From: Planctomycetia bacterium
Lineage (GTDB): Bacteria; Planctomycetota; Phycisphaerae; Phycisphaerales; SM1A02
Length of the DNA: 64,000 bases
NCBI GenBank assembly: GCA_005787685.1
Contig: SYAC01000041.1
Span: forward strand, 1-64,000
Direction of reading: 5' to 3'
This document shows, in pieces, positions 16,675-25,920 of the stretch. Each line of letters opens with the position of its first letter. Position 1 is the first letter of the stretch. Under the pieces are notes generated by a model that saw nothing but the letters and a program-made list of their open reading frames with translations, was not told the origin of the DNA and ran no database searches. Both the position numbers and the translations under genes were made by a program.

Positions 16675-17997
16675 ATGGAAAATGCTGTGCGCGAAATGTT
16701 GGCGCGCATTATCCATGTGAAAGCGATCGTTGAGCCCAATACATATACACGTTTGGAAGTGCCCATTGATTGCGACGGTCAGGCGTGCGACTTTTTACAG
16801 TGGCTTCGCACCGCTCCCACGGGCGAGCGCCGTTATTTTAGAAATCGCAGTGGCAAGTTTGAGATTGCCGGTGTTGGTATGTGCGTTGCAAGCGCCTTTG
16901 GCGAGCATGAAAAATTTAATCAGAGGGTGGGGGATCTACAAATCGCGGCTCAATCTGTTTGGTTTATCGCGCTTCCATTTGACGCCACCTGCTCGCTTGA
17001 TAGTGCGTGGAGTTCATACAGACATATTGGTTGCGTGCTTCCAGAAATAGAATTACGACGTGATGGTCACGCTCACACACTGGCGGTGAACATGTCGCAA
17101 AACACATCGCTTGACGGGTTGAAGCAACGCCTGCATTCGTTAGCCGCGCCCGTGAAAAAATGCGCCATTGAGCCCGCGCTTGTGCGCGAGGCGGATGACA
17201 TTAGCGAAGAGCAGTGGACGGATGTTGTGCAAAGTAGCCTGCATAAAATTCAATCGGGAAAGTTGCGCAAGATTGTGATTGCGCGAACCCTGCTGTATTC
17301 CGCAAGTGGTCCGCTAGATCCAGTGCTTGTTCTTGCGCGGCTGTGCGCGCATGAAAGCAATGGATTTCGATTTCTTGTAGAAGCCGCTCCTGGCAAGGCG
17401 TTTCTTGGTGTCACGCCCGAGCGGCTGCTGTCTCGTATTGGGCGCTTGGTGCGCAGCGAGGCCATTGCGGGAACGCGTCCGCGCGGCGTGGATGAGGTGG
17501 CCGATCGCCTGCTTGGCGAATCACTTTTGGCAAGTGAAAAAGATCGCCGCGAACATGAATTTGTGGTGGAGCGATTGCGCGATGTGCTGTGCGGGCTTTC
17601 AGTTTCGTTGCGTGTTGATGCCCAACCAAGAATTTTGCGCCAGGCGTATGTGCAACATTTGGCTACGCGCGTGCAGGCAGAAATTCGCCCGGACTTTTCT
17701 GACGCCGACCTTGTCGCTTTGTTGCATCCAACGCCCGCGGTGGCTGGCGCGCCGGTGCCTTGCGCCATCAAAGCGCTTCGTGAATTAGAGACCATTGGCC
17801 GTGGCTTGTATTCAGGGCCAGTGGGAATTGTCTCGCGTGATAAGACGGAAATTGCCGTCGCGATACGTTCAGCCCGCATTGATGGATGCACGCTCAAGGC
17901 CTACGCTGGCGCGGGCATTGTGCAAGGTTCCAATGCCGCTGATGAGTGGCGCGAAACCGTGCACAAGTTGCTGGCCTTCGAGCGTCTTGCCACATAA
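16675..17997 (+). CDS. menF: Isochorismate synthase MenF
   Basis: Converts chorismate to isochorismate, the first committed step of the classical menaquinone route. Chorismate-enzyme motifs are all in the C-terminal half: KIQSGKLRKIVIAR, FLVEAAPGKAFLGVTPERLL, EAIAGTRPRG, LHPTPAVAGAP and a final GAGIVQGSNAADEW. I place the start at ATG 16675 (440 residues, GGTGGG upstream); ATG 16630 in the same frame would add 15 residues but has no ribosome-binding site. It is the first gene of menFDHBACE, with menD starting 48 bases on. It could be annotated as a generic salicylate/isochorismate synthase, but the operon settles it. Confidence 0.94.
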   Translation: MENAVREMLARIIHVKAIVEPNTYTRLEVPIDCDGQACDFLQWLRTAPTGERRYFRNRSGKFEIAGVGMCVASAFGEHEKFNQRVGDLQIAAQSVWFIALPFDATCSLDSAWSSYRHIGCVLPEIELRRDGHAHTLAVNMSQNTSLDGLKQRLHSLAAPVKKCAIEPALVREADDISEEQWTDVVQSSLHKIQSGKLRKIVIARTLLYSASGPLDPVLVLARLCAHESNGFRFLVEAAPGKAFLGVTPERLLSRIGRLVRSEAIAGTRPRGVDEVADRLLGESLLASEKDRREHEFVVERLRDVLCGLSVSLRVDAQPRILRQAYVQHLATRVQAEIRPDFSDADLVALLHPTPAVAGAPVPCAIKALRELETIGRGLYSGPVGIVSRDKTEIAVAIRSARIDGCTLKAYAGAGIVQGSNAADEWRETVHKLLAFERLAT

Positions 17998-18045
17998 TTG
18001 ATTACGCGAGCGAACGAAGCCATTTGCTATCTTGGCACTTTGCCC

Positions 18046-19752
18046 ATGCACAACGCGCCCAACATCAATCTTGCTTGGACCATGCTGGCCGTCGAGGAGT
18101 GCTTTCGACTTGGTGTACGCCATGCGGTGATTTGTCCCGGGTCGCGTAGCGCGCCGCTGGCCATTGCGTTTGCGCGCCATGGAAAAATTCAAACTCATGT
18201 GGCCCACGATGAACGCGCCGGCGCGTTCATGGCGCTTGGCGTTGCCAAGTCATCGGGCTTTCCTGCCGTGATTGTGATGACCAGCGGAACCGCGGTCGCC
18301 AACGCCTTGCCCGCCGTGGTTGAGGCGCGCATGTCGCGCACGCCGTTGCTGGTGTTCAGCGCGGATCGACCTCCAGAGCTGCGTGATTGCGGCGCAAATC
18401 AGGCCATTTCGCAAGCTGGACTTCTGGCGGGCGCGGCCCGTTGGTGCTGTGATATTCCCTGTCCAAGCGAGCAGATTGCGGCTGAATATATTTTGTCCAC
18501 CGTCGACGAGGCGTTTGCGCGCGCGTGCGGTGATGCGGGCGCGCAGGCTGGCGCGTCGCATTTGAATTGGCAGTTTCGTGAACCGCTTGCGCCTGAAATC
18601 GCGCCGTGGAATAAAAATTGGTTGAGCACTATTGCGCGATGGACAAAGAATAAATCGCGCGCGCCGTGGCGTGCCACTCGCGCCGTCAACGCCACCAACC
18701 TGTCGCTGACAGACACGCTGGTTATCGCGGGGCGCTGCAATGTGGCCACGCGTGAATCGCTTTCCAAGTGGCGCGGCACCATGCTTGCCGATGTGACCAG
18801 TGGACTTGCCGCCGGCGCAACCGTGGGCGCCGATCTTGTGTTGCGCGCCGCCTACGATGGTTCAGGCAATCCTGCGCTACGCGAGGCTCTGCGGGTGCAA
18901 GCGGTTGCGGTGGTTGGCGATGCCGTTGTTTCCAAGCGCTTGAACGCGTGGATCAATCGTCAAGAGAATGTGATGGTGTTTGGCGCGGGCGATCCGCGGG
19001 TTGACCCGTCGCACCGCGCGTCGGGCGCCTATTACGGACCCGTTGTGTTGAAAGCGGGGGCGCGGCTCCGGCCTCACGCCGGTTGGATGCGCGCGCTTTC
19101 GTGCGCCACGCGCGCGGCGCGCAAAGCCATGGCAAACGAAAGCGCGCTTGTAGAGCCAACGGCCATCGCAGACGCTTCGAGCGCCTGCGCCAAGTTGAAA
19201 ATTGGAACTCTCTTTTATGGATCGAGCATGCCAATTCGCGATGCCGAATTTTTGGCGCTGCATCCGCCACGAGGCTGGCACGTTGGTTCCAACCGCGGTG
19301 CCAGTGGAATTGACGGGCTGCTTGCAACCGCGGTGGGACAAGCGCTTGCGTCAGGGCAACCGGTGGTGGCATTTGTGGGAGATGTCAGCGCGCTGCATGA
19401 TTTGAACACGCTGCAACTTGCATCGCGTATCAACACGCCACTGGTGTTGATTGTGCTGAACAACGATGGCGGTGGCATATTTCGATATTTGCCCGTGGCC
19501 AAACATGCGGATGTGTTTACCGAGCTGTTCACCACGCCGCATGGACGCGCGTTCACGCCCATTGCCAAGGCGTTTGAACTTGCCAATGAAAGTCCGACCA
19601 CGCGCGCCGCATTTTCCAAATGCGTCTCCAAGGCGCTCGCTCGCAAGGGCGCCACATTGATCGAGGTGCGTTGCCAGGCGCAAGCCAGCGAGGCGGCGCG
19701 CGCGCGCATTGCCAACGCCTCCATAGCCGCGCTGGCCAAAGAGTTCCGCTGA
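18046..19752 (+). CDS. menD: 2-succinyl-5-enolpyruvyl-6-hydroxy-3-cyclohexene-1-carboxylate synthase MenD
   Basis: ThDP-dependent enzyme joining isochorismate and 2-oxoglutarate to form SEPHCHC. The protein has 568 residues with the N-terminal pyrimidine-domain signature HAVICPGSRSAPL, HDERAGAFMALGVAK, TSGTAVANALPAV and SADRPPELRDCGANQAI, then the ThDP motif region GDVSALHDLNTL ending in NNDGGGIF. I chose ATG 18046 since MenD proteins begin with an NxNxxW-type segment like the one here; a TTG at 17998, directly after the menF stop, would add 16 residues. Its stop overlaps the menH start (TGATG). Confidence 0.97.
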   Translation: MHNAPNINLAWTMLAVEECFRLGVRHAVICPGSRSAPLAIAFARHGKIQTHVAHDERAGAFMALGVAKSSGFPAVIVMTSGTAVANALPAVVEARMSRTPLLVFSADRPPELRDCGANQAISQAGLLAGAARWCCDIPCPSEQIAAEYILSTVDEAFARACGDAGAQAGASHLNWQFREPLAPEIAPWNKNWLSTIARWTKNKSRAPWRATRAVNATNLSLTDTLVIAGRCNVATRESLSKWRGTMLADVTSGLAAGATVGADLVLRAAYDGSGNPALREALRVQAVAVVGDAVVSKRLNAWINRQENVMVFGAGDPRVDPSHRASGAYYGPVVLKAGARLRPHAGWMRALSCATRAARKAMANESALVEPTAIADASSACAKLKIGTLFYGSSMPIRDAEFLALHPPRGWHVGSNRGASGIDGLLATAVGQALASGQPVVAFVGDVSALHDLNTLQLASRINTPLVLIVLNNDGGGIFRYLPVAKHADVFTELFTTPHGRAFTPIAKAFELANESPTTRAAFSKCVSKALARKGATLIEVRCQAQASEAARARIANASIAALAKEFR

Positions 19753-20474
19753 TGCCGCGCGCGGTTTTTGTGCATGGATTTCTTGGCTCGCCAGAGGACT
19801 GGTCCGATGTACGCGCTCAATTGAATCCAGCGATCCATTGTGAATGCGTTTCGCTGCGGGATCTTGGGTGCGCGTCGATTGCGGCGGCGGCGGATGCGTT
19901 GGCCATGGAACTGCAAAAAAATCGCTGCGATGTGCTGGTGGGATATTCCATGGGTGGGCGCATTGCGCTTGAACTGACCTGCACACATCCAGAGTTGACG
20001 CATCGGCTGGTTTTGCTTTCAACAAGTTTGGGGTTGCATGACGAGCAAGAACGCCGCGCGCGCGCCGCGAAAGATGATGCGCGCGCCGAGCAGTTGCGCA
20101 CGCAAGGCATGGCGGCATTTACACGAGATTGGTATGCCTTGCCAATGTTTGCCCCGTTTCGCGCGCATGATTCATTCGCACGCGCTTGCGAACGCCGCGT
20201 GGCGGGCAACCCGGAATTTTGGGCCGCATGCATAACCAATTGTTCGCCAGGACGAAGTGCGTATCGTGCGCGCGACGTTGGAAGTTTGACCGCGCGCGTG
20301 GTTCTAGCCGTGGGCGATTTGGACGAGTATTATGTTGATCTTGCCTTACGGGCCACGCAGCTTTGTCCCACTTTGCAAGTTGAAAGAATCGCAGGCTCGG
20401 GGCATGCGCTTCCCTTAGAGGTGCCTTTGGCTTGCGCCGGCATCATTGAAAGAGCGTTGAAAATTGATTCTTAG
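19752..20474 (+). CDS. menH: SHCHC synthase MenH (alpha/beta hydrolase)
   Basis: Removes pyruvate from SEPHCHC to give 2-succinyl-6-hydroxy-2,4-cyclohexadiene-1-carboxylate. The 240-residue alpha/beta-hydrolase has an HGFLGS oxyanion loop at the N-terminus, the nucleophile elbow GYSMGG, and the C-terminal catalytic histidine in GSGHALPLE. The start ATG shares a base with the menD stop, so translation is coupled. Frames extending upstream overlap menD and are not real. By sequence alone it could be another hydrolase; its position between menD and menB makes MenH very likely. Confidence 0.93.
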   Translation: MPRAVFVHGFLGSPEDWSDVRAQLNPAIHCECVSLRDLGCASIAAAADALAMELQKNRCDVLVGYSMGGRIALELTCTHPELTHRLVLLSTSLGLHDEQERRARAAKDDARAEQLRTQGMAAFTRDWYALPMFAPFRAHDSFARACERRVAGNPEFWAACITNCSPGRSAYRARDVGSLTARVVLAVGDLDEYYVDLALRATQLCPTLQVERIAGSGHALPLEVPLACAGIIERALKIDS

Positions 20475-20492
20475 TTTATTGACGAGTACCCC

Positions 20493-21377
20493 ATGACATC
20501 ACGCAACAAAACTTTGACTGTAAAGCCATCCACCGAGACCGCCGAAAAAATTAGATCCGCATGTGATTGGAAAGACGTTGCTTGTGCAAACCAGTTTGCA
20601 GAAGTGAAGTACCACAAGTCGGGGGGAATAGCCAAGATCACAATCAATCGTCCGCAAGCGCGCAATTCGTTCACGCCGCGCACGGTGGAGGAAATGCGCG
20701 CGGCGTTGCTTGACGCCAAGAATGACCGCGATATTGGCGTTGTCATTCTTACTGGCGAAGGCGAGCGCGCATTTTGCTCGGGTGGTGATCAGCGCGTGCG
20801 CGGGCATGCTGGATATAAATCCGAAACGGGCAGCGAGGTGCTGAATGTGCTGGAGTTTCAACGCGAGATTCGCAACTGCTACAAGCCGGTCATCGCCATG
20901 GTGGCGGGTTGGGCCATTGGCGGCGGACATGTGTTGCACATGATGTGCGACCTTACGATTGCAGCGGAAAATGCGCGATTTGGCCAAGTTGGTCCGCGCA
21001 TGGGGAGCTTTGATGGAGGCTTTGGCGCCAGCTACATGGCGCGCATCATCGGGCAAAAGCGCGCTCGTGAAATGTGGATGTTGTGCCGCAGCTACAACGC
21101 GCAAGAAGCGCTTTCCATGGGTCTGATCAACACTGTGGTTTCCGTGAGCGAGCTTGAAGAAGTCACCGTACAGTGGTGCAATGAGATTCTGGCGAATTCT
21201 CCAACCGCGTTGCGCGCAATCAAAGTTGCGTTGAACGCCGACTGCGATGGTCAAGCGGGTCTTCAAGAACTTTCAGGTCTTGCCACTATGTTGTATTACA
21301 TGACCGACGAGGCCAAAGAGGGAAAGAACGCTCAACTGGAAAAGCGCGTGGCGAATTTTAGAAAGCATGCGCCGTAA
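20493..21377 (+). CDS. menB: 1,4-dihydroxy-2-naphthoyl-CoA synthase MenB
   Basis: Crotonase-fold enzyme that closes the naphthoquinone ring of o-succinylbenzoyl-CoA. In 294 residues it shows [17 protein letters not shown], the oxyanion-hole segment [44 protein letters not shown] and [17 protein letters not shown], all typical of MenB rather than general enoyl-CoA hydratases. About 40 N-terminal residues precede the fold. The stop TAA overlaps the start of menA (TAATG). Confidence 0.97.
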   Translation: MTSRNKTLTVKPSTETAEKIRSACDWKDVACANQFAEVKYHKSGGIAKITINRPQARNSFTPRTVEEMRAALLDAKNDRDIGVVILTGEGERAFCSGGDQRVRGHAGYKSETGSEVLNVLEFQREIRNCYKPVIAMVAGWAIGGGHVLHMMCDLTIAAENARFGQVGPRMGSFDGGFGASYMARIIGQKRAREMWMLCRSYNAQEALSMGLINTVVSVSELEEVTVQWCNEILANSPTALRAIKVALNADCDGQAGLQELSGLATMLYYMTDEAKEGKNAQLEKRVANFRKHAP

Positions 21378-22309
21378 TGAACCCTGCGCGACCGTCCACG
21401 GCCGCGGTATGGGTATCCGCGCTTCGACCCAAGACACTCGGCGCTTCATTGTGTCCCGTGCTCATGGGTGGCGCGCTTGCGTATCACGATGGAGCGTTGA
21501 AGGACACATTGCAATGGCAACTTGTTGGTTCCGCATTCGCTGGCGCGTGCCTGTTGCAGATCGCCAGCAACTTTGCCAACGATCTTTTTGACGGCTTGCG
21601 TGGCACGGATTCAGGTGAGCGGCTTGGTCCCGCGCGGGCGGTTGGCTGCAAACTGGTCACGCCGCGCGCCATGGTCTTCGCGCTGTGTATAACGCTTGTT
21701 TTTGCTGGGTTTCCCGCCTGGTTTCTAGCTCATCATTCGGGTGTGGTCTTTGCCATCATTGGAGTGTGCGGCGCGATCGCCGCGGTGGGCTATACCGCGC
21801 CACCATTCACGCTTGCGTATAGAGGGCTTGGCGATTTATTTGTATTTGTGTTCTTTGGCCCAATCGCCGTGGCTGGAACACGCGCGGCGTGCGATGGCGC
21901 GTGGACAATCTCTGCGCTTGTATGTGGACTTGCGCCTGGCGCGATCGCCGTATGCTTGCTTGCCACAAACAATCTTCGTGACCGCGTGGGTGATTTGAGC
22001 AATGACAAACGAACATTGGTGGCGCGCTTTGGCCAGCGCTTTGGTCGCACACAAATTATTGTCTGCCATGTGTTGGCGTGTATTGTTCCTATGTTCGCAG
22101 TAATTATGTTGCAACTTCCACCAACGATTATGCTGGCCTCATTCATCGCCTTCATGTTCGCACCAGCATCCATCACAATTGCACGTGGCCGCGATGGCGT
22201 TGCGCTGAATAAAAATTTGGCTATGTTTGGCGCGCTGCTTTATGTGTACGGCGCCACCTTCGCGCTGGCTATTTGGACAGGTCAGTCCATGAGCGGGGGC
22301 GCGAAATGA
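21377..22309 (+). CDS. menA: 1,4-dihydroxy-2-naphthoate polyprenyltransferase MenA
   Basis: UbiA-family membrane enzyme that attaches the polyprenyl tail to DHNA to form demethylmenaquinone. The 310 residues include about eight or nine hydrophobic segments. The first aspartate-rich prenyl-diphosphate motif is ASNFANDLFDGLRGTD, and the second is NNLRDRVGDLSNDKRTLVARFG, a typical MenA pattern. Start and stop overlap menB and menC by a few bases. The final methylation enzyme (MenG/UbiE) is not in this window. Confidence 0.95.
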   Translation: MNPARPSTAAVWVSALRPKTLGASLCPVLMGGALAYHDGALKDTLQWQLVGSAFAGACLLQIASNFANDLFDGLRGTDSGERLGPARAVGCKLVTPRAMVFALCITLVFAGFPAWFLAHHSGVVFAIIGVCGAIAAVGYTAPPFTLAYRGLGDLFVFVFFGPIAVAGTRAACDGAWTISALVCGLAPGAIAVCLLATNNLRDRVGDLSNDKRTLVARFGQRFGRTQIIVCHVLACIVPMFAVIMLQLPPTIMLASFIAFMFAPASITIARGRDGVALNKNLAMFGALLYVYGATFALAIWTGQSMSGGAK

Positions 22310-23286
22310 ATTTTGAAATGCTGCGGGTTTCCCTACCGGTGCGCGCGCAAGCGCGGCAGCTTGTTGGAGCCGACGCGCGTGAAATTATTTTTATCGCGGC
22401 GCGCGACCAAGATCGCATTGGCTTTGGCGAATGCGCTCCGCTGCCGGGGCTTCATGCAGAAACGCTTGAATTCTGCATGGAATCAATGGAAAATTGGAGC
22501 AACGGCATGGGTGAAATGAACTCGCTTGCGCCGTGCGCGGCGTTCGCTCTGTCGTGCGCCTTGGAAACGCTCAACGGCTTTGGCGCAAGTGAGGTTGCGC
22601 CCGCGAAAGTGGCGCATTTTTTTCCAGGCACATTTGCGCAGTGCGATCAAGCGGCACTTGATTCTTTGCGTGAAGCCAAAATTGTCAAAATAAAATGGGG
22701 TCGTGACAGCGAGAGCAATGATCGCGCGTTGTTGGCGCGGTTGTGCGGCGCGCTACCCGCGGCGCAGTTTCGCGTGGATGCAAATCAACTGTTATCACGG
22801 GCGGAGTGCGTCACACGCCTAGAAGGCATAGACGCATTGCGTGTGGAATATCTGGAGGACCCGCTGCGTGATCCGTCACAACTTGCGTTGCTTGCCAATA
22901 CCACGGGCATTTCCATTGCCCTTGATGAAACCGTGGTTGACCAATCCACGCAGGCCCAAGCCTTGCGCGCATCACTGGCGCATGATGGCTGCGTTGCAGC
23001 GTGGGTATTGCGTATGTCCACCATTGGATCGCTTGACGCCATTCGCGCCATGGCCGCTGAGGCCGCGCGACTTTCGGCCGACGCCGTGCTTTCCACCGCC
23101 TACGAAAGTTCCTATTCACTGCGCGTGGCGGTTCATGTGGCGGCTTCCATTCCAAACGCTTCGCGCGCCCACGGAATTGGCACCGCGGCACTGCTACAGC
23201 AAGATTCATGCATAGCGGCAACCCCGCGCGATGGTTTGATTGATGGCGCTCCACTTCCAAATCCGTTCGCGGAGGCTTGGTTATGA
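22306..23286 (+). CDS. menC: o-Succinylbenzoate synthase MenC
   Basis: Enolase-superfamily enzyme that dehydrates SHCHC to o-succinylbenzoate. The 326-residue protein has the catalytic VKIKWG lysine strand, metal ligands in FRVDANQ and EYLEDPL, and ALDETV near the third ligand. The N-terminal capping domain ends with GFGECAPLPG. The ATG at 22306 overlaps the menA stop (ATGA); the frame is open further upstream but inside menA. Family sequences diverge strongly, so the operon supports the specific name. Confidence 0.93.
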   Translation: MNFEMLRVSLPVRAQARQLVGADAREIIFIAARDQDRIGFGECAPLPGLHAETLEFCMESMENWSNGMGEMNSLAPCAAFALSCALETLNGFGASEVAPAKVAHFFPGTFAQCDQAALDSLREAKIVKIKWGRDSESNDRALLARLCGALPAAQFRVDANQLLSRAECVTRLEGIDALRVEYLEDPLRDPSQLALLANTTGISIALDETVVDQSTQAQALRASLAHDGCVAAWVLRMSTIGSLDAIRAMAAEAARLSADAVLSTAYESSYSLRVAVHVAASIPNASRAHGIGTAALLQQDSCIAATPRDGLIDGAPLPNPFAEAWL

Positions 23287-24509
23287 GCTCGGGCGCAATT
23301 CTCGCTTGCGAAATTGTTGCGGGTGAAAACCCGCTGCCAACGCTGTGTTGCGCATGGGAGCGCGGCGAAAGAGTGTTGCTTGTTTCCAAAAATATGTCCG
23401 CTCTTGCCCGCCAGCAATTGTTTACCAGCGCGCGCGTGCAAACTGTGGCGCCAACAAGCGCGGGCGATCACGCTGGGCAAAAAATAAATCTTGACGCGTA
23501 TCCATCAACCGCCTCCGTGTTGATTGAAACAAGTGGTTCATCCGCCGCGCCGCGCTTGGTTGAAATTGGTCTTGACGCGCTTGTCGCCAGCGCGCGCATT
23601 GGCGCGCACGCCATCGCCTTTGGACCAGGCGATGTCTGGCATGCCTCGCTTCCAGCCACGCATATTGGCGGATTGATGATTCATGTTCGAGCACTCGTTC
23701 TTGGCGGCGCGATTCGCTACGCCGGCGCGGCGCAATGTTGGGCGGACTTGCATGGCGTCACGCATGTTTCGCTTGTTGCAACGCAATTGGCGAGGCTTTT
23801 GCAGGACACCAACCAGCCACCTTCATCTTTGAAAGCCATCATGCTGGGTGGCGGGCCAAGTTCCCAATCGCTGCGTGACAGCGCGTTGCGCATAGGCCTT
23901 CCATTATTCGCAACATACGGCATGACCGAAACCGCCTCTCAAATTGCCACTGGTCCCATTGCCATGGGTGACGCGGCAACGCTGGCGGGCGCGCCGCTTC
24001 CAGGCATTCAAATCTTGATTGATTCTTCCAATAATGAAATTCTTGTTCATGGTCCAACCATGGCGCGCGCAACGCTTGTCAATGGAAATCTTGTTCCGTT
24101 GCCAGTGCCACTGCGCACGCGCGATGTTGGGTTTATTGACGAGCAAGGCGCCCTGCATATTTCAGGACGGCTTGACGCCATGTTTATTTCCGGTGGCCGC
24201 AATATTCATCCAGAAACAATCGAGCGCGCGCTGATGCAATTCTCCGAGGTTTGTTCAGCGTGCGTTGTGGGAATAGCCAACGAGAAGTGGGGAATGCGAC
24301 CAGTCGCATTTGTGCAGCTTGCACCATTGCCGCGGAAAACCCAGCCGCGCATTTCACTTGTAAAGCAATTGCGTGAAACCTTGGAGCCATTTCTTGTTCC
24401 AGACCTCATTTTTGAAATGCCCGTTGAGGAGATTTCACGCATGAAACCTTCACGCGCCGCACTCGCGCAGCGCCTTGCTCAGGGCGAGCGCTTTCAAGCG
24501 CTTGCTTAA
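23283..24509 (+). CDS. menE: o-Succinylbenzoate-CoA ligase MenE
   Basis: Adenylate-forming ligase that activates o-succinylbenzoate with CoA. It has 408 residues. Motifs include ETSGSSAAPRLVEI (a reduced P-loop of the ANL family), FATYGMTETASQIA, TRDVGFIDEQGALHISGRLDAMFISGG, and a C-terminal hinge domain, though the usual PxTxxGK lysine segment reads EEISRMKPSRAA here. The ATG overlaps the menC stop, with GGAGG ahead of it. The N-terminal domain is shorter than in larger acyl-CoA synthetases, as is usual for MenE. Confidence 0.93.
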   Translation: MSSGAILACEIVAGENPLPTLCCAWERGERVLLVSKNMSALARQQLFTSARVQTVAPTSAGDHAGQKINLDAYPSTASVLIETSGSSAAPRLVEIGLDALVASARIGAHAIAFGPGDVWHASLPATHIGGLMIHVRALVLGGAIRYAGAAQCWADLHGVTHVSLVATQLARLLQDTNQPPSSLKAIMLGGGPSSQSLRDSALRIGLPLFATYGMTETASQIATGPIAMGDAATLAGAPLPGIQILIDSSNNEILVHGPTMARATLVNGNLVPLPVPLRTRDVGFIDEQGALHISGRLDAMFISGGRNIHPETIERALMQFSEVCSACVVGIANEKWGMRPVAFVQLAPLPRKTQPRISLVKQLRETLEPFLVPDLIFEMPVEEISRMKPSRAALAQRLAQGERFQALA

Positions 24510-24515
24510 ATTCAT

Positions 24516-24947
24516 TCAGACTTTCCTGGCGATTTGAGTCTGTGAATGCACAAGCCATTTTTTCAAGGCCTCGGGCAACCCAACGCTACCGCCGGACTTG
24601 GTGTCAATCGCAACTCGTTTCACGCGCGTCTGCATGGCAATTTTTCCATCCAGAATTAATTGCCATGAAAGTGTGAAGCCACTACGGCCAATTTCTACGG
24701 CTTTCAACTGCGCCGCAAGTCGATCACCCACGCGTACAGGTATTTGATAATCGCCATCGCAGTGCACCACTGGAGTAGGCGCAAGCGATCCATCAAGCAT
24801 GGATCGCAAACTGAATTCACCAGCTTCCAGCCATTTCTCAAACAAATCCTGTTCAAGTTCAAAAAGCCTCGGATAAAAAATCACTCCCATGGCATCGGTA
24901 TGAGGCAGACGAATCACAACTTGTTCGGTGAAATCGACGGGGTTCAT
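24516..24947 (-). CDS. Hotdog-fold acyl-CoA thioesterase, probable DHNA-CoA hydrolase
   Basis: A 143-residue 4HBT-type thioesterase. The active-site segment LPHTDAMGVIFYPRLFELEQDLFEKW carries the catalytic aspartate followed by the helix typical of 4-hydroxybenzoyl-CoA-type enzymes, the class that includes cyanobacterial DHNA-CoA hydrolases. It is convergent with menE, seven bases from its stop. Inference: it hydrolyses DHNA-CoA between MenB and MenA, the only menaquinone step not otherwise represented here. It could instead be a YbgC-like general thioesterase. Confidence 0.78.
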   Translation of the reverse strand: MNPVDFTEQVVIRLPHTDAMGVIFYPRLFELEQDLFEKWLEAGEFSLRSMLDGSLAPTPVVHCDGDYQIPVRVGDRLAAQLKAVEIGRSGFTLSWQLILDGKIAMQTRVKRVAIDTKSGGSVGLPEALKKWLVHSQTQIARKV

Positions 24948-25026
24948 GCGATGAGTTTAAGGGCAACCGTGGAACCCGTCGGCATGCATCGGGTGAAGAT
25001 TGCATTGAAGTACTCAAACGGAATAT

Positions 25027-25896
25027 TTACTCGAACAACCACCAGCGGCGTTGCACTTTTTCGCGGTATTTCAATCCAAATCTTCGCCGCGCAGTTTCGC
25101 TGATGTAATCAGCGGCCTCCACGGGCTCGTCCGTAATTCGGTACAGCGACCTATCTTTTGAATCGATCGCTCCATCTGGAACAAGTCGTTGATCAATGAA
25201 TTGAAATAGACCATTCCAATATTCGCGACCCATGAGCACAATGGGAAAGTCGGCGATTTTTTTAGTTTGCACCAGCGTGATGGCTTCAAAGAATTCATCT
25301 AGCGTTCCAAAGCCGCCCGGTATGACCACAAAGCCATAAGAATATTTCACCAGCATTACTTTGCGGATAAAGAAATATCGAAACCATACGGTCGTGTCGC
25401 AATATGGATTTTCAACCTGCTCGTATGGCAGCACAATGTTGCAACCAATGCTTGGAGCCTTTACATCGCGCGCTCCACGGTTGGCGGCTTCCATAATGCC
25501 GGGACCGCCGCCAGTCATCACGGTGAAACCCCGCCGGCCAAGCTCCGCGCCAACTTGTCGCGCGAGTTGGTACCACTTGTTGTCCTCTTGAAAGCGCGCG
25601 CTGCCAAACACAGTGACGCACGGACCCGCAAAGTGTAACTTGCGGAAGCCATTTATAAATTCCCATGCAATGCGCACAATCCGAAAAAACTCCTCGGATC
25701 GCGGGCGCGGTCCCTTCAACATCATTTGCTCTGGCGGATCGGATTTAGAATTCAATGATTCGGGCGTGGTCACGCAAGAAAGAATAGTGCACTTGCACTG
25801 TGGCGCTTCGTAATGCGCCCAAGATTCGCACGATTCAGTTGCCGAGAGAGATTCAACTCGCGCATTGTCAGGGAGGACTAGATCGACCCAGCGCAA
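25027..25896 (-). CDS. LOG-family (TIGR00730) Rossmann-fold protein
   Basis: Contains the two diagnostic motifs of lysine-decarboxylase-like/LOG proteins, TGGGPGIMEAANRGA and VVIPGGFGTLDEFFEAIT, with VTVFGSAR at the first strand. Family members release nucleobases from nucleoside monophosphates, making cytokinin-type products or recycling nucleotides; the substrate here is unknown. The start is uncertain: the frame opens with TTG 25896, but the conserved part begins near ATG 25725, and GTG 25773 lies between. It sits 24 bases after the thiolase stop on the same strand and may be cotranscribed with it. Confidence 0.85.
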   Translation of the reverse strand: MRWVDLVLPDNARVESLSATESCESWAHYEAPQCKCTILSCVTTPESLNSKSDPPEQMMLKGPRPRSEEFFRIVRIAWEFINGFRKLHFAGPCVTVFGSARFQEDNKWYQLARQVGAELGRRGFTVMTGGGPGIMEAANRGARDVKAPSIGCNIVLPYEQVENPYCDTTVWFRYFFIRKVMLVKYSYGFVVIPGGFGTLDEFFEAITLVQTKKIADFPIVLMGREYWNGLFQFIDQRLVPDGAIDSKDRSLYRITDEPVEAADYISETARRRFGLKYREKVQRRWWLFE

Positions 25897-25920
25897 CGGA
25901 TTCGCGGTGTCGCACTGGTA

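Noticed and set aside
19215-20118. Long minus-strand frames opposite menD and menH
   Set aside because: Antisense shadows of GC-rich genes with no family-like sequence.
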